Assembly (NCBI GenBank): GCA_947624725.1
Contig: CANQLP010000037.1
Span: 1 to 10,922, forward strand
DNA length: 10,922 nt
Origin: an uncultured Clostridia bacterium
Lineage (GTDB): Bacteria > Bacillota_A > Clostridia > TANB77 > CAG-508
Reading direction: 5' to 3'
The notes under the pieces are model-generated. The model worked only from the letters and a program-made list of their open reading frames with translations. It ran no database searches and was not told the origin of the DNA. The position numbers and the translations under genes were made by a program. Below are positions 7,101 to 10,922 of the stretch, in pieces (positions within the stretch are counted from its first letter, which is position 1; each line of letters begins with the position of its first letter).

Positions 7101-8171
7101 ACTTGATGAATCGCCCCCTCCAGGTATTGTATCTGAAGAATCATCATCTTTTCTAATTGAAGTAAATATAACTTTATTAAAATATTTTCCATTAATTATA
7201 TCATAGTTACCTTCTAAAGTTATATTAAATTTTTTCGTCTCTCCTGGTTTAATAGTAATTTTATTATTATTATTATGTAATATATAACCATCACTACTTA
7301 TCGTAAATTCTGGACTATTTTCTATGCTTAAATTTTTAAAAAAAACATCATCAAATTCATCTTTTATTGTTCCAGTAACATCTGTTTTACCTTCGTTTTT
7401 AACTTCAATCGTGTAATGAACTTTTACTCCACCATTCAGCGCTCTAGCTGGATTCGCCTCTTTATCTTCTTCTGACATCTTATCTCTGTCAATAATTTGA
7501 AAATCATATTCATCTGGAATTACAATTTCATTTTCTGAATCTGTACCTTCATATGTTGAACCTGGCAATCCATATAATGTTCTAGTATTAGGATCATAAG
7601 TATTAAATTTTAATTCTTTTGTCGTTTCAACTCCAGGCGCTGGATGATCTATTAATGTTAATTCCTGTTCTACATAATCAATATTTGTTACATATTTATT
7701 AACTAATACTTTTTCACCATCTTCTTCTTTTCCAAAAACAACAGCTCTATCTTGAACGCCTGTTTTTCCATCCTCAGAATAATAAATAAAAATTCTTGCT
7801 GTATATACTAAATCATTTTTATTATTACTACCACTTTTTTGTGTGTTAAATTCATAATCCCATCCAAGTTTTCCTTCATTTGTTTTTACATTAGAATGAG
7901 CTCCTTGACCTAAACTTTTAAAGACAGGAATTTCATCTAATAATTTACTTTTTAGTCCCTTATTCATAAAAGTCCAAAAATCGTTAGCATAATCTCCTTT
8001 ATTCGTTACATTATTATATTCTCCTTTGTTTATGTTAGTAATTTTAGTTGCAAATAATGCTAAGCCTTTAGCTCCAGCAATCTGTCCTAAATCTTTTTCT
8101 CCGAACCTCAAAGCCATCTTCTCCGTATTTTTTATTTCCATAAGTAACTTTAACATTGCCATCAACATCAA
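1185..8171 (-). CDS. Giant repeat-rich surface protein, main open frame (2328 codons, lacks its true N-terminus)
   Basis: The ATG at 8171 has no ribosome-binding site and its first 20 or so residues (MMLMAMLKLL...) are a misread of the frame-2 segment, so this is not the real start. True sequence probably begins near residue 24 (GEKDLGQIAGAKGLALFATKI). In residue numbers of this frame: an N-terminal globular part to about 225; three tandem DUF11-like modules at about 227-757 with P/G/S/T-rich linkers at 347-372 and 559-589; a further beta-rich module at 768-990 with a Cys/His cluster (C926, C945, C966, C971); an SdrD_B-like domain at about 998-1112; a DUF11-like module at about 1226-1490; a PPGG linker at 1501-1537; a second SdrD_B-like domain at about 1544-1690; further beta-rich modules to about 2230; and a membrane anchor at about 2299-2316 with a KKKKFYK tail. 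DUF11 and SdrD_B modules are typical stalk domains of Gram-positive adhesins. Ligand and exact role are unknown. Confidence 0.85.
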   Translation of the reverse strand: MMLMAMLKLLMEIKNTEKMALRFGEKDLGQIAGAKGLALFATKITNINKGEYNNVTNKGDYANDFWTFMNKGLKSKLLDEIPVFKSLGQGAHSNVKTNEGKLGWDYEFNTQKSGSNNKNDLVYTARIFIYYSEDGKTGVQDRAVVFGKEEDGEKVLVNKYVTNIDYVEQELTLIDHPAPGVETTKELKFNTYDPNTRTLYGLPGSTYEGTDSENEIVIPDEYDFQIIDRDKMSEEDKEANPARALNGGVKVHYTIEVKNEGKTDVTGTIKDEFDDVFFKNLSIENSPEFTISSDGYILHNNNNKITIKPGETKKFNITLEGNYDIINGKYFNKVIFTSIRKDDDSSDTIPGGGDSSSTVPGGGGDSSGTTPGKEYISTDYMEIIPIININVDKHIYQILDRSLKVDENIYYRDENSRSNMTDEKKRENPAITKDSSCGVNYEINVKNKGTIPIRGKLIDMFHNETSGTSGVNFFDGGVVTSENGVYEVFSKNDDEENTEKVDKTQKIDNINKDFDLDEEFNIASGQILTIRLRLWGNKDINEGGPYENRATFIPILNDSGTEDGTPPTDGNTPSTDGSTQGEGQSTGSGINYFDPSKGSFVNGEFPLPSSSSDYIEISQSNIPIINKYILSVNGENKNRSNLSENEKLNNPVDLGVSVEEKTVVYQIVVENPNSVDIEGTFQDIPDKEIVIDSIKVDDGTTIDSSGTATMTISGHSRKVITVTTRVKAQTLPGIYTNTTKFKVEGTQICVESSDYFEIKKDIVKTGSIKKYISSIGIPNEAGEIVTKNLTGRNEKDNNWKYEHPVEVEKGYYITYTIELSFKFDDPNISVKDHNGNYCEEHYNKRIIDYLSVEDISGVIEYDGNLNRNLSNNGYLTYVDNSISGDNNVVYDSDIIKWTNIEVDDITKEQTVKATLMYRVDAPKLLCKNLINSVQNIKYSYKRYICTIDHNDWSRGDGASSGRYEFCSHKSCYFKHQYTQIDGTIESYDSDSIRLLDPEIGGMVFLDKNGNNVKDGDEENLGNIPRDEYKGITVELWNIDSGNEKLVATVEVDHDTGKYSFGRVRKGKDRIVTSSEPIGDYNLGEGNEFYYTSDDLYEYYVVWNYDGERFNSVDLPYDLNLNRDYHDLTDRFLNDSNGKEINRNGFNNQLETISYNKAFSGTDINAEGVKEGDLSYNTNDNNGNPTSRLQESKVIWNTEDSIINMKARLNWNLMTSKLEDTDYMKYLNLGIREREYGDLSLKKDVVEAEVTVNGFKTNYQYSKLGSGGFEVNDDNTLKKPYSLRIYREDYEFRTSNYDETIQEILNKNNPYTDLGRDNDLQIILTYKITVKNDSDNDNANAVVREIVDYSSSELELKTVTLNGKELSISSESKFKNTSVESSNFNQNFFTGDELNNRILSPGEQLDIILKYKVVKDSNGYIMLDKESGGIGDGKFNVAEIGAYSFYKSDNITPAGLVDIDSNPGNIFENINDNKFNTDKFEDDTFETGISIILKDNPNSDEPPGGNPPGGETPPGGNPPGGNPPGGGNPPGGETPPGGEKKDYRNISGVVFEEIDKEVKSELDGQLVGDGMMKGNDEAAKNVIVKLYEVIQDKVANEEYLVDTGLWYRTGDDGRYYFGDNVDSNLSGTSDYNSIDDRYRLHAGKYIVRFVYGDEYEKLDTIDGNTIKYSGQDYQSTKYTVIGDGDEASVIEATEFAELSGNTVEFNSNGEPIKGENIYSVAKDNEIRRLEVNAYSTTTTYPMDSVLKAKNNTEESKLLAEHTAMFADTKTFNIQIEYFDDDYTDKDNKKISGTLPDDHYNYSVRDVNFGLIERPKAKLQLMNDITEIKAITSDGKTLIDLPFDIIYEKDGNEIKHTAVPNYEKSIGNSEVQILNRNGDNQGFRYANIDNDILQGMTIVLKFRIAIANNSEVDHLSSWLEEAIENESKVDLNIKYLGNSETKTTYNDLKITDRIRKEERNYNYSNSYLYKLLYEGEDSLVKADNGVHNYGGNTDKIGSENIKKAYTYTNIKKKVDNNYKTGYYLGNIYYYNDVKDEKYGNEVEHKVVKTRVDQFIDYVDNDLIFKPEENKNENNQTTYLTYQLDEIAEKGLLKDITSDTKSISDGEREYCNKTKNKNNNLAFNIEDENINKDLYKFLSTIPEDAYTEISEAEMNYDYNKDGEINGATKIKTIGNPYNNDNNIKDNLYIMDLQASKILTSEVSLEGIEIENLAEIIKATNTAGRKIYVKSNKAGNDETGNIGNTTKDPIESINSEKNSKTMVEISKSESDTDFTEYVTFSPPTGLTKKESETKDKIDKLTDALLIVVPVIIIISGVSYVTVEFIKKKKFYK
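1188..1361 (-). other. C-terminal cell-envelope anchor of the giant protein
   Basis: These codons cover residues 2271-2328 of the main frame. They read EYVTFSPPTG, a charged spacer of about 17 residues, a hydrophobic segment (LLIVVPVIIIISGVSYV) and a KKKKFYK tail. The order of a TG-containing motif, hydrophobic helix and positive tail matches a sortase-type sorting signal, but there is no LPXTG and the spacer is long. It may be a variant motif (PPTG) or a plain membrane anchor. The upstream protein of the operon ends in a similar way (SVATG, hydrophobic helix, KRVYK). Confidence 0.6.
3102..3542 (-). other. SdrD_B-like domain 2 of the giant protein
   Basis: Residues about 1544-1690 of the main frame start with ISGVVFEEID and continue through VIVKLYEV, a TGDDGRYYFGD turn and AGKYIVRFVYGD, the beta-strand order of SdrD_B/CnaB-like stalk domains. 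The calcium loop usual in SdrD_B is replaced by a longer insert (residues 1555-1578) lacking the regular D-x-N-x-D-G spacing. It follows the PPGG linker directly. Confidence 0.6.
3561..3671 (-). repeat. PPGG tandem repeat (Pro/Gly linker)
   Basis: Seven copies of PPGG, separated by N, ET or GN, occupy residues 1501-1537 of the main frame. At DNA level the units are 15 or 18 bases built on CCTCCTGGTGG on the plus strand, much more GC-rich than the surroundings. Such repeats usually form flexible or extended wall-spanning spacers. It separates the first SdrD_B/DUF11 block from the second. Near-identical units make copy number liable to change by slippage and liable to assembly error. Confidence 0.9.
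4836..5180 (-). other. SdrD_B-like domain 1 of the giant protein
   Basis: Residues about 998-1112 of the main frame begin EIGGMVFLDKNGNNVKDGDE, close to the SdrD_B start in which a strand leads into an Asp/Asn-rich calcium-binding loop (D1006, N1008, N1010, D1014, D1016). ITVELWNID, TVEVDHDTGKYSFG and YYVVWNYDG strands follow. In staphylococcal Sdr proteins such domains form a calcium-stiffened stalk. The match is by motif and strand order only. Confidence 0.7.
6405..6497 (-). other. Low-complexity G/T/S/D/P linker
   Basis: Residues 559-589 read as short Thr-Asp-Gly and Gly-Ser units (for example TPPTDGNTPSTDGST). It is inserted in the second DUF11-like module before its closing strand, at the same relative place as the linker at 7056-7133. 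It is probably a flexible spacer. Confidence 0.75.
7056..7133 (-). other. Low-complexity PGGGDSS linker
   Basis: Residues 347-372 contain a duplicated unit: IPGGGDSSSTVPGGGGDSS. The DNA copies GGGGGCGATTCATCAAGTAC and GGAGGTGGCGATTCATCAGG are similar enough to suggest recent slippage duplication. It sits in the first DUF11-like module before the STDYMEI strand. Confidence 0.75.
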
Positions 8172-8400
8172 TATCTATTATAGCTCTAAGATTAAGGAAA
8201 CTGTTATTACTTTTATCTTTTGTAATCCATTCCTCATTGTCTTCATTATCAAATTCTTCATCACTGGCACTTTCATATTGATCGCCTTCTTGAGACTCAT
8301 TATTATTTTCTTCCTGCTCTCCTTCTTGAGAACCTTTATTATCATTTTCATCTATATGGTCAATATCTAAACTTTCACCATGAAAACAAAATGCATTTTT
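8068..8400 (-). other. Middle fragment of the giant protein in a third reading frame
   Basis: Between the two neighbouring frames lies a stretch of about 110 codons without a stop, from about 8400 to a TAA at 8070-8068. It has no start codon of its own. It reads NAFCFHGESLDID, then a strongly acidic, Gln/Asn-rich stretch with two SQEG units, then EEWITKDKSNNSFLNLRAI, IDIDVDGNVKVTYGNKKYG and GFEV before leaving frame at RRK. An open stretch of this length is unlikely by chance in DNA this AT-rich, and the peptide looks like secreted protein. It is best read as residues about 83-182 of the intact protein. Confidence 0.75.
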
Positions 8401-8641
8401 TGGTCCGATTATTAGAAGTTATATCACATTTACAATATAATAAACTATAATTATTGTTTTCTGAAAAACTAAGATCTTTTACATCATTCCAAGTAAATCT
8501 AGAAAAATACCTTAACGTCAAAGCACTTCTAGTATTATTAGAATCCGCTTTTGAAATGAAATGACTACTCAACCAAATTACTAAAGAAACTAATATTAAG
8601 ATAATTATACTAATTTTATTTAATTTTCTCTTTTTCATCAT
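8375..8641 (-). CDS. N-terminal fragment of the giant surface protein (signal peptide)
   Basis: The 88-codon frame begins MMKKRKLNKI followed by a hydrophobic run (SIIILILVSLVIWL) and a likely signal-peptidase site after ISKA (residues 29-32). It is a Sec signal peptide of ordinary length. The mature part runs through FTWNDVKDLSFSE and LLYCKCDITSNNRT, then shifts at six A residues (8396-8401) and ends in six unrelated residues (CILFSW) at a TGA. Two Met codons lie in tandem; the second (8638) is 7 bases from AGGAGG and may be the preferred start. On its own the fragment would be a short secreted peptide without clear function. Confidence 0.7.
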   Translation of the reverse strand: MMKKRKLNKISIIILILVSLVIWLSSHFISKADSNNTRSALTLRYFSRFTWNDVKDLSFSENNNYSLLYCKCDITSNNRTKKCILFSW

Positions 8642-8642
8642 T

Positions 8643-8651
8643 TCACCTCCT
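8643..8651 (-). promoter_or_regulatory. Strong ribosome-binding site AGGAGGTGA overlapping the upstream stop codon
   Basis: On the minus strand AGGAGGTGA lies just before the tandem ATGs at 8641 and 8638. Its first bases overlap the TAG (8652-8650) that ends the upstream gene. This places both surface-protein genes in one operon and suggests translational coupling. It also shows that real translation starts here and not at the inner ATG at 8171. Confidence 0.9.
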
Positions 8652-10922
8652 ATTTATAAACCCTTTTAACATTTTTAAACTTTATTGATAATCTTAAAAT
8701 TGTCGCAATCATTATAATAATTATTAAAATTATTATAATATATTGAACTATATTACCAGTAGCTACTGAAATTATTAAAATATCCTCCCCATAATCATCT
8801 TCTGACTTTATTTTATTATTTTCAATAGAATCTCTATCAAAAAGTCCTTGTGAATTTGTATATTCTGCTATCTCAGCGCCATTCACTAATTTAACAGCTT
8901 CTCCATTTTCTAAACTTTTTCTAACAATTAAAGTAAACTCTTTTTCTTCACCAGGTGCGATTTCTTGATCAACAAGACCTGTATAATATAATCCATTATC
9001 AGAACCGATATACCATCCTTCACTTTTATTTAAAATAACTTGTACACCATCTGGTAAATAATCTACTATTTTATTAATATATCCAGCTATTTCACCTTCA
9101 TTTTTTACTTTAAATTTATATGTAATATCTAATACTGTTGATTTATAATATTTTGAACGAATTTCTAACCTTTTAATTTGGTTATCTTCATAATTATAAA
9201 CTTTTGTACCTTCATCATTTTTAACTTTTATTTCAGAAATACTTTTTTCTAAACTTAAATCAAAATTTGTATTATCAATTAAACCAATATCTATTGAAGT
9301 TAGTCCCATATTGTTAACAGTTAATACATCAGTAATACCATAAATTGATGTTGCTCCATTTATAGTAATTGTTTTTGAAATGACATCAGAATTTTCAGTT
9401 GATGTAGCATTTTTTACTTGATATTTTGTTACTTTATATTTAGAAGAATTATAATCAAATACTATAATATAATTTCCATTTTCAATATTACTAAAAATAT
9501 AATTTCCATCATTCATTGTTGAAGTAGTTTCTATTAATTTTGATGTATCAATTCCACCATTACTATTTGCTTCATATAAAGAAGCTACTACACCTTCTTT
9601 TATTTTTTCACTATCTTGTCTTATACCATCTTGATTTGCATCAATCCAAGCTGAACCTGATATATGATATATTCCTGATTTTAAATTATCTGATTTAGGA
9701 TTTTCGATTTTTTCTTCTTGTTGATTATTTGTATTATTATCATTAGTATTATTATCATTATTTGACTGATTATCTGTATCATTATTGTTATTATTTCTTT
9801 GCTCTCTTAATTTTTCTAAATCTTCTTCATCATCCCAAGGTTCATCACTTATCACACTAGATTGTGTTATTTCTGTTGCTGGTGAATATACTGTTAAATT
9901 ATTATTTTTAATTTTATATGAAATAATATTTGTTTTGTAATCCTCCTCACTTGCATAACTAATATTCATACCAAATTCTATAACAGATTGATCTCTTTTA
10001 AACAATTTTTCATTTACTTTTGTTGTAATTTTTAAATTTTGTTGTTCATTTTCATCCAAAGATAACATAGCTTTTATCTTATTATCTTCTACTTTACTAT
10101 AATTATCATTTCTCTCATTTTCAAATTGAACATCAACAATTTCAAGTCCATTAGGTATATTAGCTACTACATTTATTATATCTGATTTTGTAAAACCAAC
10201 ATTATTAGCATTAAGAGTAAATATTATTTGTTCACCATTTTCTACATATTCTTTATCAACATCAGAAGTTAAATTATATTCAATCTTTGTTTCAGATTGA
10301 TATATTTTCTTAGTATAATCATTTGAATAATAAGATTCATCTCCATATTCTACATAAGAAGTAATTGACATAGTTGTACTATATCTTGTATATTCCATCC
10401 CATTATTTTTTACATAAAAAATAATATTTTCAGTTTTTCCTACATTAATTCTAGGAATTGTAAAAGTTATTTTAGTAGATTTATCAACAAGTTGTTCTTT
10501 ATTTATTTCAACATTTTCACTATCACATTTTATCATAAAATCAAATATTGAAACCTCACTAGGTAAATTCAATACATATTTCACGTTTTCTAAATCTTCG
10601 TCTGAAATATTTTTTATCTGTGCAACTAATCCAAAAGACATTGTTGTAACATTATCTTCATCATTTACACTCTCTGTACCTATTCTTGTTAAAAGAACCT
10701 CAAATTTAGCATTTTCAATTTTATTTTTTAAAGTATTTACTTCATTATCATCATATCCTTCAGCTGAAATGATAATATTACCATAAACTTCTGGATTTTC
10801 TATTTCACTTAAATCTCTAACTATTACTTGATATTCAAAAGTTTTTGATTGTCCAGGCTCTAAGCTTTCTATATTAAACTCTACATTTTCTTTCTCTTCT
10901 TTAGAATATTCTTTCATTTTTC
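8650..10922 (-). CDS. Surface protein with DUF11-like and SdrD_B-like domains (5' end beyond window)
   Basis: The frame is open to the right edge. The ATG at 10917 is probably internal: no ribosome-binding site is visible, and the peptide starts inside a beta domain (FNIESLEPGQSKTFEYQVIV). Counting from that Met (755 residues), DUF11-like beta modules run from 1 to about 345. An acidic patch (DEPWDDEEDLEKL, 358-370) and an Asn-rich linker (374-400) follow. Next comes an SdrD_B-like domain (about 416-548, calcium-loop residues D426, N428, D430, D435, E437), then a DUF11-like module (553-690). The end is SVATG at 717-721, a hydrophobic helix (726-744) and the tail KNVKRVYK. It is probably an extracellular, wall- or membrane-attached stalk protein. 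The stop overlaps the next gene's ribosome-binding site. It shares modules with the giant protein and may be its paralogue and partner. Ligand unknown. Confidence 0.82.
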   Translation of the reverse strand, partial: KMKEYSKEEKENVEFNIESLEPGQSKTFEYQVIVRDLSEIENPEVYGNIIISAEGYDDNEVNTLKNKIENAKFEVLLTRIGTESVNDEDNVTTMSFGLVAQIKNISDEDLENVKYVLNLPSEVSIFDFMIKCDSENVEINKEQLVDKSTKITFTIPRINVGKTENIIFYVKNNGMEYTRYSTTMSITSYVEYGDESYYSNDYTKKIYQSETKIEYNLTSDVDKEYVENGEQIIFTLNANNVGFTKSDIINVVANIPNGLEIVDVQFENERNDNYSKVEDNKIKAMLSLDENEQQNLKITTKVNEKLFKRDQSVIEFGMNISYASEEDYKTNIISYKIKNNNLTVYSPATEITQSSVISDEPWDDEEDLEKLREQRNNNNNDTDNQSNNDNNTNDNNTNNQQEEKIENPKSDNLKSGIYHISGSAWIDANQDGIRQDSEKIKEGVVASLYEANSNGGIDTSKLIETTSTMNDGNYIFSNIENGNYIIVFDYNSSKYKVTKYQVKNATSTENSDVISKTITINGATSIYGITDVLTVNNMGLTSIDIGLIDNTNFDLSLEKSISEIKVKNDEGTKVYNYEDNQIKRLEIRSKYYKSTVLDITYKFKVKNEGEIAGYINKIVDYLPDGVQVILNKSEGWYIGSDNGLYYTGLVDQEIAPGEEKEFTLIVRKSLENGEAVKLVNGAEIAEYTNSQGLFDRDSIENNKIKSEDDYGEDILIISVATGNIVQYIIIILIIIIMIATILRLSIKFKNVKRVYK
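9193..9288 (-). other. Shared boundary signature (GL-x-[DE] ... LSLEK) in the upstream surface protein
   Basis: Residues 544-575 read IGLIDNTNFDLSLEKSISEIKV, the same pattern seen twice in the giant protein: LGIREREYGDLSLKKDVVEAEV near residue 1228 and FGLIERPKAKLQLMNDITEIKA near 1807. It marks the passage from an SdrD_B-like domain into a following DUF11-like module in each case. Confidence 0.6.
9274..9672 (-). other. SdrD_B-like domain of the upstream surface protein
   Basis: Residues about 416-548 start GIYHISGSAWIDANQDGIR, the clearest SdrD_B-like opening in the window, with an EF-hand-like Asp/Asn loop (DANQDGIRQDSE). VVASLYEANSNGG, NDGNYIFSNIENGNYIIVF and KYKVTKYQ follow, the expected strand pattern including the G-x-Y-x-F turn. 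Calcium binding is expected from the family, not shown. Confidence 0.75.
9718..9798 (-). repeat. Asn-rich low-complexity linker
   Basis: Residues 374-400 are mostly Asn with Asp, Thr, Ser and Gln (NNNNNDTDNQSNNDNN and so on). The DNA is near-repetitive ATTATT/ATTATC on the plus strand. It joins the DUF11-like block to the SdrD_B-like domain and is likely a flexible spacer. Such trinucleotide runs can vary in length. Confidence 0.8.

Larger units (their letters stand above)
5901..7493 (-). repeat. Three tandem DUF11-like modules (protein-level repeat)
   Basis: Residues about 227-757 hold three diverged copies of one module. Each opens with a polar stretch ending in an NP pair (MSEEDKEANP at 232-241, MTDEKKRENP at 420-429, LSENEKLNNP at 642-651). 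It then has a Tyr-rich strand and an N-G or N-P turn (YTIEVKNEG, YEINVKNKG, YQIVVENPN) leading to a V-x-G strand, and closes with a DY-x-EI strand (STDYMEI, SSDYIEI, SSDYFEI). Copies 1 and 2 contain P/G/S/T-rich linkers just before the closing strand. DNA identity between copies is low, so the duplication is old. This fits DUF11/TQXA-associated stalk modules. Confidence 0.65.
1185..8641 (-). pseudogene. Giant modular surface protein gene, split by two apparent frameshifts
   Basis: This is the whole locus of one large secreted, membrane-anchored protein. The ribosome-binding site, start codon and signal peptide are in one frame (8641 to about 8400), an acidic segment is in a second (about 8400 to 8100) and the remaining 2.3 thousand codons are in a third (about 8100 to 1185). 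Each switch needs the removal of one base, and both can be placed in short A runs on the minus strand (six A at 8396-8401, five A at 8094-8098). Deleting one base at each site leaves 7455 bases, exactly 2485 codons, or about 2484 residues. The pieces complement each other in order: signal peptide, linker, modules, membrane anchor. That is hard to explain unless they were one gene. As written the gene could not make a full-length exported protein. Assembly error in A runs is the simplest cause; real decay or slippage is possible. Confidence 0.75.

Noticed and set aside
8165..8171. ATG at 8171 as the true start of the giant protein
   Set aside because: It has no ribosome-binding site, and its first residues are a frame-shifted reading of a better segment in the neighbouring frame. 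A strong ribosome-binding site and signal peptide lie upstream at 8641.
8026..8370. Plus-strand reading frame opposite the frameshift region, and similar ones at 1427-1666, 2165-2380 and 2869-3156
   Set aside because: They are antisense to well-supported coding sequence, have hydrophobic or low-complexity composition typical of shadows, and lack ribosome-binding sites.
8375..8400. TGA read as Trp (Mollicutes code), which would extend the first fragment
   Set aside because: The Trp codon checked in the main frame (7974-7976) is TGG, and extension in that frame reaches a TAG/TAA without sensible protein, whereas the +1 frame gives a coherent secreted sequence.
8390..8410. Programmed -1 frameshift at the A6 run
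   Set aside because: A -1 shift leads to a stop after about ten codons. The useful frame needs a +1 (or -2) change, and six A residues is short for efficient slippage.
10915..10917. ATG at 10917 as the true start of the upstream surface protein
   Set aside because: The frame stays open to the window edge, no ribosome-binding site or signal peptide is visible, and the peptide begins inside a beta domain.

Overview
The window is very AT-rich and uses the standard bacterial code: Trp is encoded by TGG and TGA acts only as a stop. The ribosome-binding sites are strong purine-rich ones and one gene encodes a YlmH-family protein. Together these point to a low-GC Bacillota, probably an anaerobic Clostridia-like or uncultured gut lineage. 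The species cannot be named from this sequence.

Layout, left to right. Positions 1-197 form a dense run of inverted repeats without a gene: two near-identical palindromes flank two other hairpins. A weak promoter-like stretch follows. A plus-strand gene for an S4-domain RNA-binding protein of the YlmH family lies at 329-1108. A strong hairpin at 1117-1177 separates it from a convergent minus-strand operon that fills the rest of the window and enters from beyond the right edge.

The minus-strand operon encodes two modular cell-surface proteins. The upstream one (8650-10922) is cut by the window edge. It has DUF11-like beta-sandwich repeats, an Asn-rich linker, one SdrD_B-like domain, another DUF11-like domain and a C-terminal membrane anchor. 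Its stop codon overlaps the ribosome-binding site of the next gene. That gene spans 1185-8641 and would encode about 2484 residues if intact: a signal peptide, an acidic N-terminal region, at least three tandem DUF11-like modules with Pro/Gly/Ser linkers, two SdrD_B-like domains, a PPGG linker, further beta-rich modules and a C-terminal membrane anchor with a Lys-rich tail.

The main surprise is that this giant gene is split into three reading frames by two apparent one-base insertions, both at or near short A runs, near 8396-8401 and 8094-8103. Removing one base at each site gives a single open frame. The signal peptide lies in frame 1, an acidic segment with a Cys-containing motif (FCFHGESL) in frame 2, and the remaining 2.3 thousand codons in frame 3. 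Whether this is assembly error, a decayed gene or an on/off switch cannot be decided here. The two surface proteins share modules and the form of their C-termini, which suggests that they arose by duplication and work together at the cell surface, probably in adhesion. That role is inferred.
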